Assembly: GCA_963835165.1 (NCBI GenBank) | Contig: CAWIGD010000048.1 | Coordinates: 1 to 64,000, forward strand | Reading direction: 5' to 3' | Source of the DNA: VAZQ01 sp963835165 | GTDB taxonomy: Bacteria > Pseudomonadota > Alphaproteobacteria > Rhizobiales > Xanthobacteraceae | Length of the DNA stretch: 64,000 nucleotides | Part shown: positions 60,816 through 64,000 of the stretch, piece after piece | How the letters are laid out: each line of letters begins with the position of its first letter | How positions within the stretch are numbered: the stretch's first letter is position 1 | Position numbers and translations under genes: made by a program | The notes under the pieces: model-generated | What the model saw: only the letters and a program-made list of their open reading frames with translations | What the model was told of the DNA's origin: nothing | The model's database searches: none

Positions 60816-61387
60816 GTCTGCCTCCAAGCGAGTTGTAAGCGAGTTTGTTCAGTCAAGGAAAAGCGAAAATTCCTTACCGATGACAACTCGCGAGCTGGGC
60901 CGGTGTTCCGCGCAACGCGGAACTGGGGCGGAAACGTGGGCAAATGATTTGCGCACTGCAGCGCATTCAGCCGCCGGCAATGCAATGTCGGTCGGCGCGC
61001 GTTTCAATTCAGATTGGTTAAATTTTTTGTTCCGTTTTCGCTGTCCGCGGTGAGACGCGCGAAGTGACACCGAGGCGCCTTGCAGCGAAAGGTTACGCGG
61101 CAGAGGTCCGCCCGCAATTGAAACCGCGCTCGCTGAGCGACGCGGTCCGCTCGGCCGTCCTCGGGGGCCGCGGGCGACTGCCTCATGGGGCCCGGGGCGA
61201 GGGCGGCCCCGGCTGGGAGCTGGCCGACCTCAACCATTCCTTAAGCCTACGTCCCGTTAATGGGCCGTTGATTGACGCCCAAGCAATCCCATGATAACCC
61301 ATAGCATCCCAAACGGAGAAGCGGCGCCCAAGAACGCCTCCGGGGGGCAAGCGCCGGGGTGTCCGGCGCCCGTGAACCAGGGGCGTC
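60816..61387. other. 572-bp gap before the division cluster
   Basis: No gene is called; short AT-rich stretches (about 60990-61040) may include promoters, and the region from 61200 to 61387 is the leader of mraZ. No MraZ-box repeat was recognised. Confidence 0.4.
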
Positions 61388-61867
61388 ATGGACCGTTTCG
61401 TGTCCCATTATGCGTTGCGGCTCGATGCCAAGGGGCGGGTGTCGATCCCGGCACCGTTCCGCGCGGTGCTCGCACGCGATGGCTTCGACGGGCTCTATTG
61501 CTATCCGACCCTCGACCGGCCGGCGCTGGACGCCGGTGGAAATGCGCTGCTCCGGGAAATCGAGACGTTGATCGCGCGCTTTTCACCCTATTCGGAGGAG
61601 CGCGAGCAGCTTTCGGCCGCACTCTACGGGACGAGCGAGGTGTTGAAGATCGACGGCGAGGGGAGGGCGATCCTCACCGAACCGCTGAAAACTCACGCCG
61701 GCATCAAGGACGAGATCGCCTTTGTCGGCCTGGGCCACAAGTTTCAGATCTGGGAGTCTGGGCGCTTTCGCGCGGAACTCGCGGAGGCCACCGAGAAGGT
61801 CCGCGCGCTCAAGAAGCAGCTGGGCTCCCGGGGAGCGGCGGAAGGTCCGCATGGAGCACGGGAATGA
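61388..61867 (+). CDS. mraZ: MraZ transcriptional regulator of the division cluster
   Basis: A 159-residue double AbrB-fold protein: MDRFVSHYALRLDAKGRVSI at the N-terminus is the family signature, with a second unit VLKIDGEGRAILTEPLKTHA. It is the first gene of the dcw cluster and is known in other bacteria to repress it. Its stop overlaps rsmH by four bases (ATGA). Confidence 0.97.
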   Translation: MDRFVSHYALRLDAKGRVSIPAPFRAVLARDGFDGLYCYPTLDRPALDAGGNALLREIETLIARFSPYSEEREQLSAALYGTSEVLKIDGEGRAILTEPLKTHAGIKDEIAFVGLGHKFQIWESGRFRAELAEATEKVRALKKQLGSRGAAEGPHGARE

Positions 61868-62916
61868 TGACGAGCAGCGACAGCGGACACGCTGTCGCTG
61901 GCGGACTGGCTCGTCATATTCCCGTGCTCATCCGCCCTGCGGTTGAGTTCCTCGATGTGCGCTCCGGCGGGGTCTATGTGGACGCCACGTTCGGCGCCGG
62001 CGGCTACACCCGTGAAATCCTCGCCGCGGCGAACTGCAGCGTCGTTGCGCTTGACCGCGACCAGAGCGCGATCGCGCGCGGCGCCGATCTTGTGCAGGCG
62101 GCGCAAGGGCGGCTGGTGCTGGTAGAGGACACCTTCTCCAATCTGCAGGCGGTGATGCGCAGCTGCGGCTACGACGCCGTCGACGGCGTGGTCTTCGACC
62201 TCGGCGTCTCCTCGATGCAGCTCGACCAGGCCGAGCGCGGATTTTCCTTCCGCCATGACGGTCCGCTCGACATGCGCATGGGGTCCGCGGGACCGACCGC
62301 GGCCGATGTCGTGGCGTCGGCCTCCGAGCGCGACCTCGCAGCCATCCTGGCGATCCTCGGCGAAGAACGCCACGCGCGCGCCGTCGCCCGCGCCATCATC
62401 GCCGCCCGTGCCGATGCGCCGATCCGCACCACGCGCGCACTCTCAGACATCGTCGCACGCATCGTGCACGCGCGGCCGGGCGCCATCCACCCGGCCACCC
62501 GCACGTTCCAGGCGCTGCGCATCTTCGTCAACGAGGAGCTTGCCGAACTGGCCGCGGGATTGGTCGCGGCCGAACAGGTGCTCAAGCCGGGCGGTCGCCT
62601 GGCGGTCGTGACCTTCCATTCGCTCGAAGACCGCATCGCCAAGTCCTTTCTCGCCGAGCGCAGCCGGCGTAGCGGGCCTTCGCGCCACCGTCCGGACGTG
62701 GCGCAAGCTGCCGCCACGTTTCGCGTGCTGACCAAGCGGCCGATCGTGCCGGACGAGGCGGAGATCAGCGCCAATCCGCGCGCGCGCTCGGCCAAGCTGC
62801 GGGCGGCCGAGCGCACCGATGCGCCGATCGACACCCGCGCATCCCCGGGCGTGCTTCCGCGCGTGCCGGCGATGAGCGAGGTCATCGGGCGCCAAGCATC
62901 GGGGCGGCCGCGATGA
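61864..62916 (+). CDS. rsmH: 16S rRNA (cytosine1402-N4)-methyltransferase
   Basis: The 350-residue enzyme methylates C1402 in the ribosomal P site. Key segments are HIPVLIRPAVEFLDVRSGGV, YVDATFGAGGYTREIL for SAM binding, GVVFDLGVSSMQLDQAERGF and KPGGRLAVVTFHSLEDRIAK. Two ATGs (61864 and 61867) are possible starts; the first overlaps the mraZ stop. The end overlaps ftsL. Confidence 0.97.
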   Translation: MMTSSDSGHAVAGGLARHIPVLIRPAVEFLDVRSGGVYVDATFGAGGYTREILAAANCSVVALDRDQSAIARGADLVQAAQGRLVLVEDTFSNLQAVMRSCGYDAVDGVVFDLGVSSMQLDQAERGFSFRHDGPLDMRMGSAGPTAADVVASASERDLAAILAILGEERHARAVARAIIAARADAPIRTTRALSDIVARIVHARPGAIHPATRTFQALRIFVNEELAELAAGLVAAEQVLKPGGRLAVVTFHSLEDRIAKSFLAERSRRSGPSRHRPDVAQAAATFRVLTKRPIVPDEAEISANPRARSAKLRAAERTDAPIDTRASPGVLPRVPAMSEVIGRQASGRPR

Positions 62917-63296
62917 TGCGCCTGCTCAACATCTGCGTGATCGTCGCGCTCGTGCTTGCGGCGGCCGATGTCTACAAGATCAAGTTCGAGTCGACGCGGC
63001 AGGCGCAACGCGTCGCCAAGCTGCGGATGGAGATCAGGCGCGAGCACGACGCCATAGCCACGCTGCGCGCGGAATGGGCCAAGCTCGACAACCCCGCGCG
63101 TATTCAGAATCTCACGCGGCGCCATCTTCCCCTGAAGCCGGCGGAAGCGCGTCAAATCGACAAGCTCGACAATCTGCCGGAGCGTCCCGCCGATCTGGTG
63201 CCGGTGGAGGAGCCCGATCCGATCGGGACCATGATCGCCAATCCCGAGGTTCTCGACCGCCAGCCGACCGGCAGCGTGCCGGCGGCCAAGAGGTGA
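62913..63296 (+). CDS. ftsL: cell division protein FtsL
   Basis: The 127-residue bitopic membrane protein has one N-terminal helix (LLNICVIVALVLAAADVYKI) and a periplasmic coiled coil (RVAKLRMEIRREHDAIATLR). FtsL is poorly conserved, but the length, topology and position between rsmH and ftsI are decisive. It recruits FtsB/FtsQ and activates septal peptidoglycan synthesis. Confidence 0.93.
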   Translation: MMRLLNICVIVALVLAAADVYKIKFESTRQAQRVAKLRMEIRREHDAIATLRAEWAKLDNPARIQNLTRRHLPLKPAEARQIDKLDNLPERPADLVPVEEPDPIGTMIANPEVLDRQPTGSVPAAKR

Positions 63297-63301
63297 CCGT
63301 G

Positions 63302-64000
63302 ATGAATGCGCCCGTAGCAGATCCGCCGCCGGCCCCGCGCGACCCTTGGCGCCGGCGGCTGGTGAACACGCTGCTCTATGGCCGCAACGTCGACCGCACC
63401 GTCAAGGCGCGCGCGCGGATCGGGCTTGCCATTCTCATCTTCGCCATCGGTTATTCGATCATTGCGACCAGGCTCGTGCTGTTTGCGGCGGTGCCCGACA
63501 GTCACGGCGCGCGCCGCGCCATGGGGCCCGATGCGGTGGCGACCGCGCGTCCCGATGTCCTCGACCGCAACGGGGAAATTCTGGCAACCGACGTGCGCAC
63601 GCCCTCGCTGTTCGCGGAGCCGCACCGCATCATCGACGTCGACGAAGCGTCTGAACTCCTCACGGCGGTCATGACGGAGGTCGATGCGGCGGAGCTGCGC
63701 GATCGGCTCGCTTCCAAGCGCCGCTTCGTGTGGCTCAAGCGCGAGATCACGCCCAAGCAGCGCGAGCAGATCCACCGGCTCGGCCTTCCCGGCATCGGAT
63801 TTCTGCCCGAGAACAAGCGCATCTATCCGAACGGCGCGGAGGTCTCCCATCTCATCGGCCACGTCAATATCGACAACCAGGGCATCGCCGGCATCGAGAA
63901 ATGGCTCGACACGCGCGGCCTCGCGGATTTGCATCTTGCCGGCCTAGCCACCGATCGTCTGCAGAAGCCGATAGAGCTGGCGGTGGACTTGCGCGTGCAG
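63302..64000 (+). CDS. ftsI: septal transpeptidase FtsI (PBP3), 5' part only
   Basis: The window ends inside this gene, 233 codons in. The N-terminal cytoplasmic segment (WRRRLVNTLLYGRNVDRTVK), a membrane helix (IGLAILIFAIGYSIIATRLV) and the start of the dimerisation domain (DVLDRNGEILATDVRTPSLF, HLIGHVNIDNQGIAGIEKWL) are typical of PBP3. The catalytic serine motif lies beyond the edge. The ATG at 63302 follows ftsL by five bases; a GTG at 63299 is in frame. Confidence 0.95.
   Translation, partial: MNAPVADPPPAPRDPWRRRLVNTLLYGRNVDRTVKARARIGLAILIFAIGYSIIATRLVLFAAVPDSHGARRAMGPDAVATARPDVLDRNGEILATDVRTPSLFAEPHRIIDVDEASELLTAVMTEVDAAELRDRLASKRRFVWLKREITPKQREQIHRLGLPGIGFLPENKRIYPNGAEVSHLIGHVNIDNQGIAGIEKWLDTRGLADLHLAGLATDRLQKPIELAVDLRVQ

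Noticed and set aside
61291..61860. Extension of rsmH upstream through mraZ in another frame
   Set aside because: mraZ is unmistakable here, and the rsmH ATG overlaps the mraZ stop as usual, so the extension is a shadow.

Overview
The window is GC-rich, densely coded bacterial chromosome. Gene content points to an alphaproteobacterium of the Hyphomicrobiales (Rhizobiales), most like the Bradyrhizobiaceae/Xanthobacteraceae: a type A RNase P RNA beside an amidase gene, the mraZ-rsmH-ftsL-ftsI start of the division cluster, a SorAB-type sulfite dehydrogenase, many orphan Bug/TctC binding proteins, and the short palindromes that litter such genomes. This placement rests on gene content and family knowledge, not on a database search.

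Layout. 0-8 kb: a DedA protein, a complete cyoABCD quinol oxidase operon on the minus strand (CyoD carries an unusual 11-residue repeat extension), an MFS transporter and a PRC-barrel protein. 8-16.5 kb: small secreted or membrane proteins (Rap1a-like, MAPEG, outer-membrane MetA-type protein), sulfite dehydrogenase sorAB, small zinc-ribbon and EthD proteins, one Bug protein. 16.6-23 kb: a Gly/His-rich secreted protein, an M15-type peptidase, a TorF-type porin and an amino-sugar/cell-wall recycling locus (murQ facing a SIS deaminase and nagA). 23-32 kb: accessory enzymes (class V aminotransferase-like, alpha/beta hydrolase, broken GST, binding proteins, lipocalin-like, broken YCII protein). 32-35 kb: thiC under a TPP riboswitch. 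34.6-42 kb: metalloprotease, a propeller protein with a haem c motif, an iron/polyamine-type binding protein, MmgE/PrpD, L,D-transpeptidase and TrmO. 42-48 kb: a methionine operon, ArsR-methyltransferase regulator-metF-metH, each gene overlapping the next, behind a perfect 18-bp palindrome. 48-57.5 kb: amidase with DUF2798, extensin-like, Tim44-like, a giant 5-oxoprolinase/hydantoinase gene and a decayed ABC binding protein. 57.5-64 kb: TRAP DctP, rnpB, AmiD-type amidase, a second PRC-barrel protein and the first division-cluster genes, with ftsI cut by the window end.

Six coding regions, seven sites in all, are each interrupted by exactly one extra nucleotide; removing it restores a family-typical protein. 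All seven are net +1, with no shared slippery site. That looks more like insertion error in the assembly than biological decay, but it needs checking. The most unusual intrinsic signal is the tandem hendecad (11-residue) extension of CyoD. Other items worth a second look are the palindromic element inserted in frame inside the oxoprolinase gene, the 120-bp MITE-like element with perfect 15-bp terminal inverted repeats, and the 22-residue ORF coupled to the SIS deaminase.
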